A stretch of DNA of 64,000 nucleotides, taken from Pseudomonadota bacterium. GTDB taxonomy: Bacteria > Pseudomonadota > Gammaproteobacteria > Burkholderiales > Burkholderiaceae_C. Below are positions 1 to 10,500 of the stretch, piece by piece. The notes beneath the pieces are model-generated. The model ran no database searches. It worked only from the letters and a program-made list of their open reading frames with translations, and was not told where the DNA came from. The stretch's first letter is position 1. Each line of letters opens with the position of its first letter. A program made the position numbers and the translations under genes. The stretch lies in the NCBI GenBank assembly GCA_021815805.1, contig JAKAZQ010000006.1, forward strand, positions 50,501 to 114,500, in the 5' to 3' direction.

Positions 1-730
1 CGACGCGCGCGTGCAGTTGCAGCTGGCGCGGCAGCAGGCGCAGCGCGACCGGCAATTGCTGGCCGAGGGCGTGATCGCCGCGGCGCGCGCGCAGGCCTCG
101 GCCACGCAACAGCGCCAGGCCGCGTCGCTGCTGCGCGAACGCGAATTGGCCTTGCGCATGCACGGCGCCGCGCCCGGCGCCGACGGCAGCGTGCGCCTGC
201 TCGCGCCGATCGACGGCGTCGTCGCCGAGGCGCGCGCCGTGCCCGGTGAACGCGTGGATGCCATGGCGCCCCTGTTCCGCCTGGTCGTCGCCGACGCGCT
301 GGCGCTGGAAATCGATGCCACCGCGGCGCAGGCCGCGGCCTTGCGCGCGGGCGCCGCGGTCGACGTGCCCGCGGCCGGCGCGCGTGGGGTGCTGCTGGCC
401 ATGACACCCGGCCTGTCGGCGGGGCAGAGCGTGGTGCTGCGGGCGCGCCTGCAGGCCACGGGCTCGCTGCGCGCCGGCGCGCTGGTGCGGGTGCGCGTGC
501 ACCTGCCGGCGCAGGCCGGACTGTTCGTCGTGCCGCCCGCCGCGCTGACCCGCATGGGCGGCCATGACGCGGTGCTGGTGGCCGATCCCGAGGGCTTTCG
601 CGTGCTGCAACTGCGCGTGGTGGCACGGCTGCCCGACGCCGTGGTGGTGGACGGCGCACTGCGCGAGGGCCAGCAGGTCGCGGCCAGCGGCGTGGTCGCG
701 CTCAAGGCGGCGGCGGGTGCGCAGCCATGA
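1..730 (+). CDS. RND efflux periplasmic adaptor (HlyD/MFP family), 5' truncated by window edge
   Basis: This is the C-terminal ~240 residues of a membrane-fusion protein that links an inner-membrane RND pump to an outer-membrane channel. The visible part starts inside the alpha-helical hairpin (Gln/Ala/Arg-rich). It continues into a half-lipoyl motif, LLAPIDGVVAEARAVPGERV, then the beta-barrel and a membrane-proximal part with VPPAALTRMGG. Reading is open from base 2, so the true start lies upstream. Its TGA overlaps the ATG of the pump gene (ATGA), which indicates translational coupling in a three-gene efflux operon. The substrate cannot be read from this fragment. Confidence 0.85.
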   Translation, partial: DARVQLQLARQQAQRDRQLLAEGVIAAARAQASATQQRQAASLLRERELALRMHGAAPGADGSVRLLAPIDGVVAEARAVPGERVDAMAPLFRLVVADALALEIDATAAQAAALRAGAAVDVPAAGARGVLLAMTPGLSAGQSVVLRARLQATGSLRAGALVRVRVHLPAQAGLFVVPPAALTRMGGHDAVLVADPEGFRVLQLRVVARLPDAVVVDGALREGQQVAASGVVALKAAAGAQP

Positions 731-3700
731 TCCTGCACGATCTCACCCACGCCGCGCTGCGCCAGCGCCTGGTCACGCTGGGCGCGACGCTGGCGCTGGC
801 CGCCGCCGGCCTGTTCGCCTGGCGCACGCTGCCCATCGACGCCTTCCCCGATGTCTCGTCGCCGCAGGTCAAGGTGATCATGAAGGCGCCCGGCATGACC
901 CCCGAGGAGGTGGAGACGCGCATCGTGCTGCCGATCGAGCAGGAAGTGCTCGGCATCGCGCGCAAGCGCATCGTGCGCTCGGTGTCCAAGTACGGCATCG
1001 CCGACATCACCGTGGACTTCGCCGAGGGCACCGACGTGTACTGGGCGCGCCAGCAGGTCTCGGAAGCGCTGGCCAACGTGCGTGGCGATCTTCCGCCATC
1101 GGTGCAGGGCGGCCTGGCGCCGATCACCACGCCGCTGTCGGATCTGTTCATGTTCACCATCGAGGGTCCGGCCAGCCTGCTGCAAAAGCGCAGCACCCTG
1201 CAATGGCAGATCCGCCCCGCGCTGCGCACCGTGCCCGGCGTGGCCGACGTGAACATGCTGGGCGGCGATGTGCGCGTGTTCGAGGTGCTGCCCGACCCGG
1301 CACGCCTGGCGGCCCACGAAGTCAGCCTGCAGCAGTTGCGCGACGCGCTGTTGCGCAACAACAGCAACGACGGCGCCGGACGCCTCGACGAAGGCGAGGA
1401 GACGCGCATCGTGCGCGTGCAGGGAGCCTACCGCGATGCCGCGGACATCCGCGCCACGGTGCTTGCGCAACACGGCGCACGCACGGTGCGGGTCGGCGAC
1501 GTCGCCGAGGTGCGCACCGCCAGCAGCACGCGCTACGGCATCGTCACCGAGGACGGCCGCGGCGAGGCCGTCGAAGGCATCGTGCTGGGGCTGCGCGGCG
1601 CGAACGCGTCGCAGGTCATCGAGGGCGTCAAGCAGCGCCTGGCGGAGATCGAACCGCGCCTGCCGAAGGACATGAAGCTGCGCGTGTTCTACGACCGCAG
1701 CCAGCTGGTGCAGCGCGCCGTGGGCACCGTCATGCGCGCGCTCATGGAGGCGGTGGTGCTGGTGGTGATCATGCTGCTGGCCTATCTCGGCAACTGGCGC
1801 GCGGCGCTGGTCGTGGCGCTGACCCTGCCGCTGTCGGCGCTCGCCACCTTTTTGCTCATGCGCCTGGCCGGCTTGTCGGCCAACCTGATGAGCCTGGGCG
1901 GGCTGGCCATCGCGCTGGGCATGCTGGTCGACGCCGCGGTGGTGGTGGTCGAGAACCTGGTCAACCACATGAGCCACGACCCCGAGCGCGCCAGCCGCGG
2001 CGGCCCCGGCGCGGCGACCACCGACCGTCTGGCGCGCGTGCTGCGAGGAGTCACCGAGGTCGCCGGCCCGGTGCTCTCCGGCGTGGCGATCATCGCCATC
2101 GTGTTCCTGCCCCTGCTGTCGCTGCAGGGCCTGGAAGGCAAGCTGTTCCGCCCGGTGGCGCTGACCATCGTGTTCGCGCTGGGCGCCTCGCTGCTGATCG
2201 CGCTGACCACCGTGCCGGTGCTGGCGTCGATGATGCTGCGCGAGGTCGCCCACCGCGACCCCTGGCTGGTGCGCGTGCTGTCGGCCGGCTACCGGCGCGT
2301 GCTCGACTGGAGTTTCGCGCACATGCGCACGGTGGTGGCGCTGGCGCTGGCCTCGCTGCTCGCCGCCGGCTTCGCGTACACGCGCGTCGGCAAGACCTTC
2401 ATGCCCACGCTGGATGAGGGGGACATCATCCTGCAATTGCAGAAGCTGCCGTCGGTCAGCCTCGGCGCCACCGCCGCGCTCGACCTGCGGGTGCAGCGCG
2501 CGCTGCTGCACGACGTGCCGGAGATCCGTGCCATCGTGGCGCGCAGCGGCTCCGACGATCTCGGGCTCGATCCCATGGGCCTGAACGAGACGGATACCTT
2601 CCTCGTGCTCAAGCCGGCTGCCGAGTGGCGCGGCAGCAAGGCCCAGGTGATCGAGGCCATGCGCAAGGTGCTGCGGCGCTTTCCCGGACTGGACTACACC
2701 TTCACCCAGCCCATCGAGATGCGCGTGTCGGAAATGCTCACCGGCGCGCGCGGCGACCTGGTGGTGAAGATCTTCGGCCCCGACCTGCGCCAGCTCGGGG
2801 TGCTGGCGCAGCAGGTGGCGCAGGTGCTGCGCGGCCTGCGCGGGGCGCGCGAGGTGCTGGCGGCGCGCACCGAGGGCGTGCAATACCTCACCGTGGAAGT
2901 CGACCGCCTGGCCGCCGGGCGCGCCGGCTTCGACGTCGAGACCTTGCAGCGCGACCTGCGCGCACTGGTCGAGGGCCAGCAGCTCGGCGTGGTGCTCGAA
3001 GGCGTGCGTCGCACCCCGCTGCTGCTGCGCGGCGACGCCGAGCTGCGCAACAACCCGCAGGCCTTCGCCGACCTGCGCATCACCGGGCCCGACGGGCGCA
3101 ACTGGCCGTTGTCCTACCTTGCCCGCCTGGTGCCCACCCAGGGTCCGGTACTCGTCGCGCACGAGGACGGCAGCCGCTTCGCCTCGGTACAGGCGAACGT
3201 CGGCGGGCGCGACCTCGTCGGCTTTGTCGACGAGGCGAAACGCGCCGTCGCTGCCAGGGTGCCCCTGCCCGAGGGCGTGCGCCTGCAGTGGGGCGGGCAG
3301 TTCGAGAACCAGCAGCGCGCTGCGGCGCGCCTCGGCCTCGTCGTGCCGCTGGCGCTGGCGCTGATCTTCGTGCTGCTGCTGACCACCTTCGGCTCACTGC
3401 GCCAGTCGGTCCTGGTGTTCGCCAACATCCCGTTCGCGCTGGTCGGCGGCATTCTCGCGCTGTGGGCCAGCGGCGAGTACCTGTCGGTGCCGGCATCGGT
3501 GGGCTTCATCGCGCTGCTCGGCATCGCGGTGCTCAACGGGGTCGTGCTGGTGAGCCATTTCAACGAACTGCTGCAGCGCGGCATGCCGCTGGCCCAGGCC
3601 GTGCACGACGGCGCGATGCGACGCCTGCGCCCGGTCATGATGACCGCCAGCATCACCGCACTCGGCCTCATCCCGCTGCTGTCGGCCACCGGACCGGGCT

Positions 3701-3861
3701 CCGAAATCCAGAAGCCCCTGGCGGTGGTCGTGGTCGGCGGCCTGATCAGCTCCACGGTGCTGACCCTGGTGCTGCTGCCGCTGCTGTTCGCGCGCTTCGG
3801 CGTGCCGCGCGGGCGCGGCGGCGCCGCCAGCGACGGCGCCACGACGGAGAACCCGGCATGA
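727..3861 (+). CDS. RND efflux pump, CzcA/CusA-like (heavy-metal-efflux type)
   Basis: 1044 residues, the full length of an inner-membrane RND proton antiporter. The N-terminus has TM1 (about residues 12-30) followed by the family stretch LPIDAFPDVSSPQVKV. TM4 reads GMLVDAAVVVVEN with a single Asp (D402). This resembles the heavy-metal-efflux class, where one Asp is flanked by small residues, rather than the DD pair of the drug-exporting HAE class. Two large periplasmic loops and a second TM bundle (about residues 860-1030) are present. ATGA overlaps join it to the adaptor upstream and the outer-membrane factor downstream. Metal export is inferred from class resemblance; no metal-binding cluster was identified. 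Confidence 0.88.
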   Translation: MILHDLTHAALRQRLVTLGATLALAAAGLFAWRTLPIDAFPDVSSPQVKVIMKAPGMTPEEVETRIVLPIEQEVLGIARKRIVRSVSKYGIADITVDFAEGTDVYWARQQVSEALANVRGDLPPSVQGGLAPITTPLSDLFMFTIEGPASLLQKRSTLQWQIRPALRTVPGVADVNMLGGDVRVFEVLPDPARLAAHEVSLQQLRDALLRNNSNDGAGRLDEGEETRIVRVQGAYRDAADIRATVLAQHGARTVRVGDVAEVRTASSTRYGIVTEDGRGEAVEGIVLGLRGANASQVIEGVKQRLAEIEPRLPKDMKLRVFYDRSQLVQRAVGTVMRALMEAVVLVVIMLLAYLGNWRAALVVALTLPLSALATFLLMRLAGLSANLMSLGGLAIALGMLVDAAVVVVENLVNHMSHDPERASRGGPGAATTDRLARVLRGVTEVAGPVLSGVAIIAIVFLPLLSLQGLEGKLFRPVALTIVFALGASLLIALTTVPVLASMMLREVAHRDPWLVRVLSAGYRRVLDWSFAHMRTVVALALASLLAAGFAYTRVGKTFMPTLDEGDIILQLQKLPSVSLGATAALDLRVQRALLHDVPEIRAIVARSGSDDLGLDPMGLNETDTFLVLKPAAEWRGSKAQVIEAMRKVLRRFPGLDYTFTQPIEMRVSEMLTGARGDLVVKIFGPDLRQLGVLAQQVAQVLRGLRGAREVLAARTEGVQYLTVEVDRLAAGRAGFDVETLQRDLRALVEGQQLGVVLEGVRRTPLLLRGDAELRNNPQAFADLRITGPDGRNWPLSYLARLVPTQGPVLVAHEDGSRFASVQANVGGRDLVGFVDEAKRAVAARVPLPEGVRLQWGGQFENQQRAAARLGLVVPLALALIFVLLLTTFGSLRQSVLVFANIPFALVGGILALWASGEYLSVPASVGFIALLGIAVLNGVVLVSHFNELLQRGMPLAQAVHDGAMRRLRPVMMTASITALGLIPLLSATGPGSEIQKPLAVVVVGGLISSTVLTLVLLPLLFARFGVPRGRGGAASDGATTENPA

Positions 3862-5249
3862 CCCGCCCTGCCCTCGCCGCATACTGCCTCGGCTGGCTGT
3901 GCCTGACCGGCGCCGGCGCCTGCCACGCCGCGCCGGCCGGCTCGCTGCCCACGCCCGCCGCATCGGCGGCAGCGCCCGCCGTGGCCGCAGTCGCGGCCGC
4001 GGCAGGCGCTGCACTGCCGCTGCCGCAGCACGGCCCGTTGCCGACGCTGCCGCGCCCGGCCTTGCTCGGCGCGCTGCTCGCGCATGCGCCGACGCTGGCC
4101 GAAGCGCGCGCGTTGCAGCACGCGGCCGGCGCCCAGGGCGATGCGCTGCGCGCCGGGTCGCAGGAGTTCAGCGCCCAGGCCCAGCTGCAGCAGCGCCGCG
4201 TCGACGAACCCCCGGACAACGGCCGTTACGCCGAGTGGCAGATCCTGCTCAGCCGGCCGCTGCGCCTGCCGTCGCAGGCGCGCGCCGATGCGCGCCTCGC
4301 CGGCGCCTTGCAGGACAGCGCGCAGAGCGCGGCCGCCGCGGCGCGGCGCAACCTGCTCGAGCAGTTGCTGCAAGCCTGGTTCGACGCCCAGCTGGCGCAG
4401 GCCGAGACGGGCCTGGCGGCGGCCCAGGCGGGGGCGCTGGATGCGCAGACCCTCGGGGTTCGCAAGCGCCTGGCTCGCGGCGACGCGAGCCAGCTCGAGC
4501 TCGACCAGATGCTGGCCGAGCAGGCGCGCCTGGCGGCCGCGCTGCTGCTCGCCAGGGGCCGGCTGGACAGCCTGCGCGCGGCGCTGCAGGCGCGCTGGCC
4601 GATGCTCGCGGCCGATGCGCGGCTGCGCGGCGATCCGGCAAGCGCGGCGCTGCTCACGCCGCCCGCGCTGGACGATGCGCAACTGCGCCAGCGACTGCTG
4701 CGCCACAGCGCCGGGCTGGCGCTGGCGCGTCGCGCGCTCGCCCAGGCGCAGGCGCGCGCCGACCAGGCCAGCGCCCAGCGCACGCCGCAGCCCACCGTCG
4801 GCGCCTACGTCGGCAGCGATCGCGGCGGGCGCGAACGCATTGTCGGGCTGCAGTTCCAGATGCCGTTCGGCGGCCCCGCGCGCGCGGCGCACCAGCGCGC
4901 CGCGCTGGCCGAACTCGACGCCGCGCAATGGCGCCTGCAGGCAGCGCGCGCGCAGGTGCTCGAACAGGGCGAGCGCCTGCGCCTGCAGGCGCAGGCGCAG
5001 GCGCAGGCGGCGCGAGCGCTGGAGGCTGCCGCCGCGGCGCAGCGTCAGGCCGCCGCGCGCACCCTGCGCGCCTGGCAACTCGGGGAGACCGGCGTGTCGC
5101 AATGGCTGCTGGCGCGGCGCACTGCGCTGGACGTCGAGCGCCAGGCGCTGCAGGCGCGCTTCGAGGCCGCGCGCAGCGCCGCGCTGCTGCGGCTGCGCGC
5201 CGGGCTGCTCTACGCCGACACGGCATCGCCGGCACAGGCCGCGCGCTGA
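3858..5249 (+). CDS. TolC-family outer membrane efflux channel
   Basis: 463 residues. The ATG overlaps the pump's stop codon by 4 bp and is followed by a signal peptide ending near CHAAPA (about residue 24). The mature part is rich in Ala/Gln/Leu/Arg heptads, as expected for the long coiled-coil tunnel helices of outer-membrane factors. Two internally similar halves are suggested by paired motifs (ELDQMLAEQARLAAALLLA and the later LRLQAQAQAQAARALEA). The second contains a short Gln-Ala repeat encoded by a caggcg tandem near 4985-5010. It completes the tripartite efflux system with the two genes upstream. Confidence 0.85.
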   Translation: MTRPALAAYCLGWLCLTGAGACHAAPAGSLPTPAASAAAPAVAAVAAAAGAALPLPQHGPLPTLPRPALLGALLAHAPTLAEARALQHAAGAQGDALRAGSQEFSAQAQLQQRRVDEPPDNGRYAEWQILLSRPLRLPSQARADARLAGALQDSAQSAAAAARRNLLEQLLQAWFDAQLAQAETGLAAAQAGALDAQTLGVRKRLARGDASQLELDQMLAEQARLAAALLLARGRLDSLRAALQARWPMLAADARLRGDPASAALLTPPALDDAQLRQRLLRHSAGLALARRALAQAQARADQASAQRTPQPTVGAYVGSDRGGRERIVGLQFQMPFGGPARAAHQRAALAELDAAQWRLQAARAQVLEQGERLRLQAQAQAQAARALEAAAAAQRQAAARTLRAWQLGETGVSQWLLARRTALDVERQALQARFEAARSAALLRLRAGLLYADTASPAQAAR

Positions 5250-5266
5250 GCCGCCCGCGGCGGCTC
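5248..5266. terminator. GC hairpin overlapping stop codon, between convergent genes
   Basis: Perfect 8-bp stem GAGCCGCC/GGCGGCTC with a 3-base loop. It begins inside the TGA of the efflux channel gene and lies 15 bp from the end of the convergent small secreted protein gene. There is no T-run, so this is a candidate non-canonical bidirectional terminator. The same arrangement recurs after other genes in the window. Confidence 0.35.
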
Positions 5267-5280
5267 GGCGCGGCGCCGGC

Positions 5281-5622
5281 TCAGTGCGCGGCGGCGGCGG
5301 CCTGCAGGCACTGCGCCAGCACCTGCGCGCGACGCGCCTGCGCCGAAAAGCTCCGGCTGTCGGGCGTGGTGTAGATGTCGCGCGCCAGGCGCTCGACGAT
5401 CCGCGCCTGGCGCGGGTGATGCGGCCCGAGCAGGCGCATGCCGTCGGCCTGCGCCTGCACGAAAGCGCGCCCCGCCAGGAAATCCGCCTGCATCGTCGAG
5501 GCGATGAAGCCGAAGCGCGCGCAGTCGGGCGCGGCGGCGGCACGCGCCGTTCCGGCCATGGGCGCCAGCGCCGCCAGCAGCGTCGCGACGCGAATCCTGG
5601 AAAGCCAGCTCATGCGCATCAT
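5281..5622 (-). CDS. Small secreted protein of unknown function
   Basis: 113 residues. The start cluster MMRM is followed by a typical signal peptide (RIRVATLLAALAPMAGTARAAAA, cleavage near residue 30). The mature ~83 residues contain two cysteines (APDCARF and LAQCLQ) that could form one disulphide, and a helical segment RQARIVERLARDIYTTPDS. I do not recognise a family. It converges on the efflux operon and is separated from pobA by 26 bp in the same direction, so it might be transcribed from the pobA promoter. Which of the three near-adjacent Met codons is used is uncertain. Confidence 0.6.
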   Translation of the reverse strand: MMRMSWLSRIRVATLLAALAPMAGTARAAAAPDCARFGFIASTMQADFLAGRAFVQAQADGMRLLGPHHPRQARIVERLARDIYTTPDSRSFSAQARRAQVLAQCLQAAAAAH

Positions 5623-5648
5623 TGTCGCAGCCGGCGGCGCGGCGCGCC

Positions 5649-6944
<1,296 letters not shown>

Positions 6945-6946
6945 TC

Positions 6947-6966
6947 ATCGCGCAAATTCGCGCGAT
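6947..6966. promoter_or_regulatory. Dyad immediately upstream of pobR start
   Basis: Inverted repeat ATCGCGC-N6-GCGCGAT, ending 9 bp before the chosen ATG of the IclR regulator gene. The location suggests autoregulation. Its sequence differs from the pobA-side dyad, so two regulators or two site types may be involved. Confidence 0.45.
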
Positions 6967-6975
6967 CCCGCCGCC

Positions 6976-7794
6976 ATGCCAGCACGTCCCGCCGCCCCAG
7001 CCAGCCGCCACCCGATCGCGCGCGCCGACCTCATCGAGGGTCTGGCCAAGGGCCTGGCGGTGCTCGAGAGCTTCGACACCGAACGCCAGCGCCTGAACGC
7101 CACGCTGACCGCCGCGCGCGCCGGCATCACCCGCGCCGCGGCGCGGCGCCACCTGCTGACCCTCGCGCACCTCGGCTACCTGGAAACCGACGGCAGCTAT
7201 TTCTGGCTGTCGAGCAAGGTGCTGGGGTTCTCCGGCAGCTATCTCGCGTCGGCACGCCTGCCGCGCGCCATCCAGCCGACACTGGCGCGCCTCGCGCTGC
7301 AGGCGCGCGAGGCGTTTTCCGCGGCGGTTCTCGACGGCGACGAGGTGGTGATCGTGGCGCGCAGCGGCGGCGAACGCGGCGGCGTGCATCCCGATGCCTC
7401 CGGCATCATCGCCTACGGCGTGCACCTGGGCGCGCGCCTGCCGGCGCATGCCACGTCGACCGGACGCGTGCTGCTCGCCGCACTGCCGCGCGCGCAGTTC
7501 GCCGCGTGGATGAAAGGCCGCGTGCTGGCCCGCCTGACCCCGCTGACCGTGAGCGAGCCGCGCGCGCTGCGCGCGGTGATCGAGCAGGTGCGCGGCCAGG
7601 ACTGGTGCCTGGCCAGCGAGGAGCATGAGCTCGGCGTGCATGCGCTGGCGGTGCCCGTGCGCAACGCCAGCGGCCGCACGGTGGCCGCGCTCAACGTGGT
7701 CAGCTCGCCGCAGCGCCGCCCCGCCGAGCTGCTGCAACGCGACATGCTGCCGCTGCTGCAGCACGCGGCGCACGAACTGCGGGCGCTGGTGTAG
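6976..7794 (+). CDS. pobR: IclR-family regulator, probable PobR
   Basis: 272 residues with the IclR layout. An N-terminal winged helix starts at about LIEGLAKGLAVLESFD and continues through TRAAARRHLLTLAHLGYL (residues 20-75). The effector-binding domain contains HATSTGRVLLAALP and the late ELGVHALAVPVRN, typical of the PobR/PcaR/PcaU branch. A GTG at 6928 is an alternative start, but it would put the dyad at 6947 inside the gene. Divergence from pobA supports regulation by 4-hydroxybenzoate, as in Acinetobacter; that is inference from context and family. Confidence 0.82.
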   Translation: MPARPAAPASRHPIARADLIEGLAKGLAVLESFDTERQRLNATLTAARAGITRAAARRHLLTLAHLGYLETDGSYFWLSSKVLGFSGSYLASARLPRAIQPTLARLALQAREAFSAAVLDGDEVVIVARSGGERGGVHPDASGIIAYGVHLGARLPAHATSTGRVLLAALPRAQFAAWMKGRVLARLTPLTVSEPRALRAVIEQVRGQDWCLASEEHELGVHALAVPVRNASGRTVAALNVVSSPQRRPAELLQRDMLPLLQHAAHELRALV

Positions 7795-7815
7795 GCCGGC
7801 GCGGCCGGCCGCGGA

Positions 7816-8493
7816 TCAGGCGTAGGCGTAGTCGCCGCCGCGCGCCAGCGCGCGCTGGTAGGCGGGGCGCTCGTGGATGCGGCGCAGGAAGTCGTCGATC
7901 GCCGACAGCCCCGGCTGCGGCGCCCGCTTGCTCGCCGCTTCCAGCGGAAAGCTCATCTGGATGTCGGCGGCGCTGAAGGCATCGCCTGCGAACCAGCCCG
8001 TGCGGCGCAGCTCGGCGTCGATGTAGCCGAGATGCAGCGCCAGTTGCGGATCCACCAGATCGCTCTGCAGGGCGTGCCCGATGCGCCGCGCCACCGGCCC
8101 GACCAGCGGGCGCAGTAGCCAGGGAATCGGGGCACCGGCGATGCGTTGGGCCACCAGCTTGAGCAGCAGCGGCGGCATCGCCGAGGCCTCGGCGTAATGC
8201 AGCCAGTAGCGATAGCGCAAGGCCTGCTCGGTGCCCGCCGGCGGCTGCAGGCGCCCGTTGCCGTGGTACTCGACCAGGTACTCGACGATGGCGCCCGACT
8301 CGGCCACCACGCGCTCGCCGTCGACCAGCACCGGTGACTTGCCCAGCGGGTGCACGCAGCGCAGTTGCGGCGGCGCCAGCATGGTGCGCGGGTCGCGTTC
8401 GTAGCGCTGCACGGTGTAGTCGAGCCCGAGCTCCTCGAGCAGCCACAGCACGCGCTGCGAGCGCGAGTCGGCGAGGTGGTGGACCGTGATCAT
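7816..8493 (-). CDS. Glutathione S-transferase family protein
   Basis: 225 residues. The N-terminal thioredoxin-like domain (about 1-80) has LADSRSQRVLWLLEELGL and GKSPVLVDGERVVAESGAI, the glutathione-binding turn with ES. A helical C-terminal domain follows, ending RIHERPAYQRALARGG. Ser residues near position 10 could act as the thiol-activating residue; no N-terminal CxxC is present. It converges with the IclR gene (21-bp gap). A specific substrate cannot be deduced, and a link to aromatic catabolism is only positional. Confidence 0.85.
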   Translation of the reverse strand: MITVHHLADSRSQRVLWLLEELGLDYTVQRYERDPRTMLAPPQLRCVHPLGKSPVLVDGERVVAESGAIVEYLVEYHGNGRLQPPAGTEQALRYRYWLHYAEASAMPPLLLKLVAQRIAGAPIPWLLRPLVGPVARRIGHALQSDLVDPQLALHLGYIDAELRRTGWFAGDAFSAADIQMSFPLEAASKRAPQPGLSAIDDFLRRIHERPAYQRALARGGDYAYA

Positions 8494-8632
8494 GCGGAGT
8501 GCTCCCGTAGCGGCGCCTTGCCGCCGATGCGGCGGTGGCGGCCGCGGCCTGCCGGCGCGGCATGCATCGCACTATATCGGTCGCCGCGGCCGCGCGTCGG
8601 ACGCGCCGGCGCGCCGCGCATGCGCAGCTTGC

Positions 8633-9172
8633 TCAGAAGCTCGATCCGGGCTGTGTGAGGAATTCCAGTTCCTCCGGGGTACTGACGCGCCCGAGGATGC
8701 GGTTGCGGTGCGGGTAGCGCCCGAAGCGGTCGATGATGGCCTTGTGGCGCAACTCGGAATCCAGGTTCGCGGGCAGCGCGTGCGCGCGGTACAGCGCCTC
8801 GGCCGTGCGGTGGATCAGGCGCGACTCGCTGTGCATGAACGGCAGCAGCAGAAAGCCGCGGCGTACCGGGTCGAGCTCCAGGTGGCAGCCGCGCGCCACC
8901 GCTTCCTGCGCCAGAGCCAGGGCCATCGGGTCGCAGGCGAACGCGGCCGGTGTGCCGCGATGAATGTTGCGCGAGAACTGGTCCAGCACGATGATCTCGG
9001 CCAGTCGCCCCGGCGCGTCGCCGCGCCATGCATGGCACTCCCCTCGGGCCGCCTGCTCCAGCACGCCGCCGAAGCGCTCGCGCACCCGTGCGTCGAATTC
9101 CGGCCGCGCCGACCACCACGAGGCCGCGTCGGTTTCGTCGAACCAGAATGCCAGGATGTCGCGATGCATCAT
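8633..9172 (-). CDS. DUF924 family protein
   Basis: 179 residues matching the DUF924 pattern: an N-terminal ILAFWFDETD, then WWSARPEFDARVRERFG, IIVLDQFSRNIHRGTPAAFA in the middle, and FGRYPHRNRILGR near the end. These are alpha-helical TPR-like proteins of unknown function. AGGAGG lies only 1 nt before the first ATG (9172) and 4 nt before a second ATG (9169), so the second may be used. The TA terminus of a dispersed repeat (9179 onward) abuts this ribosome-binding site, so the repeat inserted immediately upstream of the gene. Confidence 0.85.
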   Translation of the reverse strand: MMHRDILAFWFDETDAASWWSARPEFDARVRERFGGVLEQAARGECHAWRGDAPGRLAEIIVLDQFSRNIHRGTPAAFACDPMALALAQEAVARGCHLELDPVRRGFLLLPFMHSESRLIHRTAEALYRAHALPANLDSELRHKAIIDRFGRYPHRNRILGRVSTPEELEFLTQPGSSF

Positions 9173-9178
9173 GCCTCC

Positions 9179-9222
9179 TAGTGTCCTGTCCCGTAAATAC
9201 CTGGCATTTCGTTCGTGTGCCT
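9179..9222 (+). repeat. Dispersed TAGTGTCCTGTCCCG repeat, copy 1
   Basis: About 44 bp beginning TAGTGTCCTGTCCCGTAAA and continuing through CTGGCATTTCGTTCGTGTGCC. Nearly identical copies occur at 40009 and, inverted, at the right end of the element at 56993-57201, with a diverged copy at its left end. This looks like a terminal sequence of a small mobile element. Copy 1 lies between the DUF924 ribosome-binding site and the amine oxidase gene. Confidence 0.8.
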
Positions 9223-9298
9223 GCGCATGCTACAGCGTAGGCGGCGCGCTCCGCGCCTACGATAGCGGATTGCTCTCAGCCAGGAATCCCGCCTTCGC

Positions 9299-10426
9299 AT
9301 GCCCCCGACCCTCGCAGACGTGGCCGTCATCGGCGGCGGACTCAGCGGCCTCATGGCCGCGCTGCTGCTCGAGCAGCAGGGAACGCACGATGTCGCGTTG
9401 TTCGAGGCCCGCCCCGGCCTCGGCGGGCGCATCGCGTCGATGGACGCGGCCGGCGCGCCCGTCGACTGCGCCACCCCCGCGCTCGACCGTTTCGACCTCG
9501 GGCCGACCTGGTTCTGGCCCGACTACCAGCCGCAACTGGCGCGGCTGGTCCGCGACCTGGGCCTGACGTGCTTCGAGCAATACGATCGTGGCGACATGCT
9601 GATCGAGCGCTTCGCGGGCGAGCCCGCGTTGCGCAGGCCGGGGTTGCGCAGCGCACCGGCCTCGGTGCGGCTGAGCGGCGGCACCGGGGCGCTGATCGCG
9701 GCCCTGCACGAGCGGTTGGATGCGCGACGCATCCACGTCGGCCACGCGGTACGGCGCCTGCACCGCGCAGCGGACCACGTCGAACTCGAGGTCGAGAACG
9801 CGCGCGGGGAGATCGCCTGCTGGCGCGCCCGGCAGGTGCTGCTGGCGCTGCCGCCGCGGCTGGCCGCGAGCCGCCTGGCGTTCGAGCCGGCGCTGCCCGC
9901 GGAATTGCTGCGCGACTGGCTGGCCACGCCGACGTGGATGGCCCCGCACGCCAAGTACGTGGCCGTCTACGAGCGCCCGTTCTGGCGCGACATGGGCCTG
10001 TCCGGCGACGCGCAGAGCCGCCACGGGCCGCTGGTGGAGATCCACGACGTCTCGATGCCCGGCGGGCATGCCGCCCTGTTCGGCTTCGTCGGCGTGCCGG
10101 CGACGGCGCGCCGCGGCCTGCCGGCACAGGTGTTGCAGACGCATTGCCGCGAGCAGTTCGCGCGCCTGTTCGGACCGGCCGCGGCTCATCCGCTGGCCGA
10201 CGGCCTGAAGGATTGGGCCGCCGACCCGCTGACGGCGACCGACGCCGATCAGGACGCGGCCGGGCATCACGTCGCGGCTCCGCCGGCGCGCCCCGCGAGC
10301 GGCCCGTGGAGTGCCTGCCTGGCGGGCATCGGCAGCGAGTGGTCGGCGGAGTACCCGGGGTACCTCGCCGGGGCGGTGGATGCGGCGGCGCGCGGCGTGC
10401 GGGCCGCGCTGGGCGCGTCGGCCTGA
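9299..10426 (+). CDS. FAD-dependent amine oxidase-like protein
   Basis: 375 residues. The Rossmann FAD motif VIGGGLSGLMAALLLEQQG sits at residues 9-27 with the GG doublet ARPGLGGRIAS about 20 residues later, the signature of flavin-containing monoamine oxidases. SGGTGALIAALHERL and the C-terminal GSEWSAEYPGYLAGAVDAA match the family's substrate and FAD regions. It is shorter than eukaryotic MAOs (~500), consistent with compact bacterial members. Gene-specific substrate is unknown. It stands alone and converges toward the feruloyl-CoA synthetase gene. Confidence 0.82.
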   Translation: MPPTLADVAVIGGGLSGLMAALLLEQQGTHDVALFEARPGLGGRIASMDAAGAPVDCATPALDRFDLGPTWFWPDYQPQLARLVRDLGLTCFEQYDRGDMLIERFAGEPALRRPGLRSAPASVRLSGGTGALIAALHERLDARRIHVGHAVRRLHRAADHVELEVENARGEIACWRARQVLLALPPRLAASRLAFEPALPAELLRDWLATPTWMAPHAKYVAVYERPFWRDMGLSGDAQSRHGPLVEIHDVSMPGGHAALFGFVGVPATARRGLPAQVLQTHCREQFARLFGPAAAHPLADGLKDWAADPLTATDADQDAAGHHVAAPPARPASGPWSACLAGIGSEWSAEYPGYLAGAVDAAARGVRAALGASA

Positions 10427-10500
10427 CCCTGCCGCCGGCGCTGGAGGCGCGGCCCGCCGGGCGCGCGACACCGGCGACCGGGCCGGCGCATGCGTGGCCG

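Noticed and set aside
3114..5543. 809-codon minus-strand frame across the efflux pump and channel genes
   Set aside because: Shadow of the real plus-strand genes; Arg/Gly/Ala-rich with no recognisable motif.
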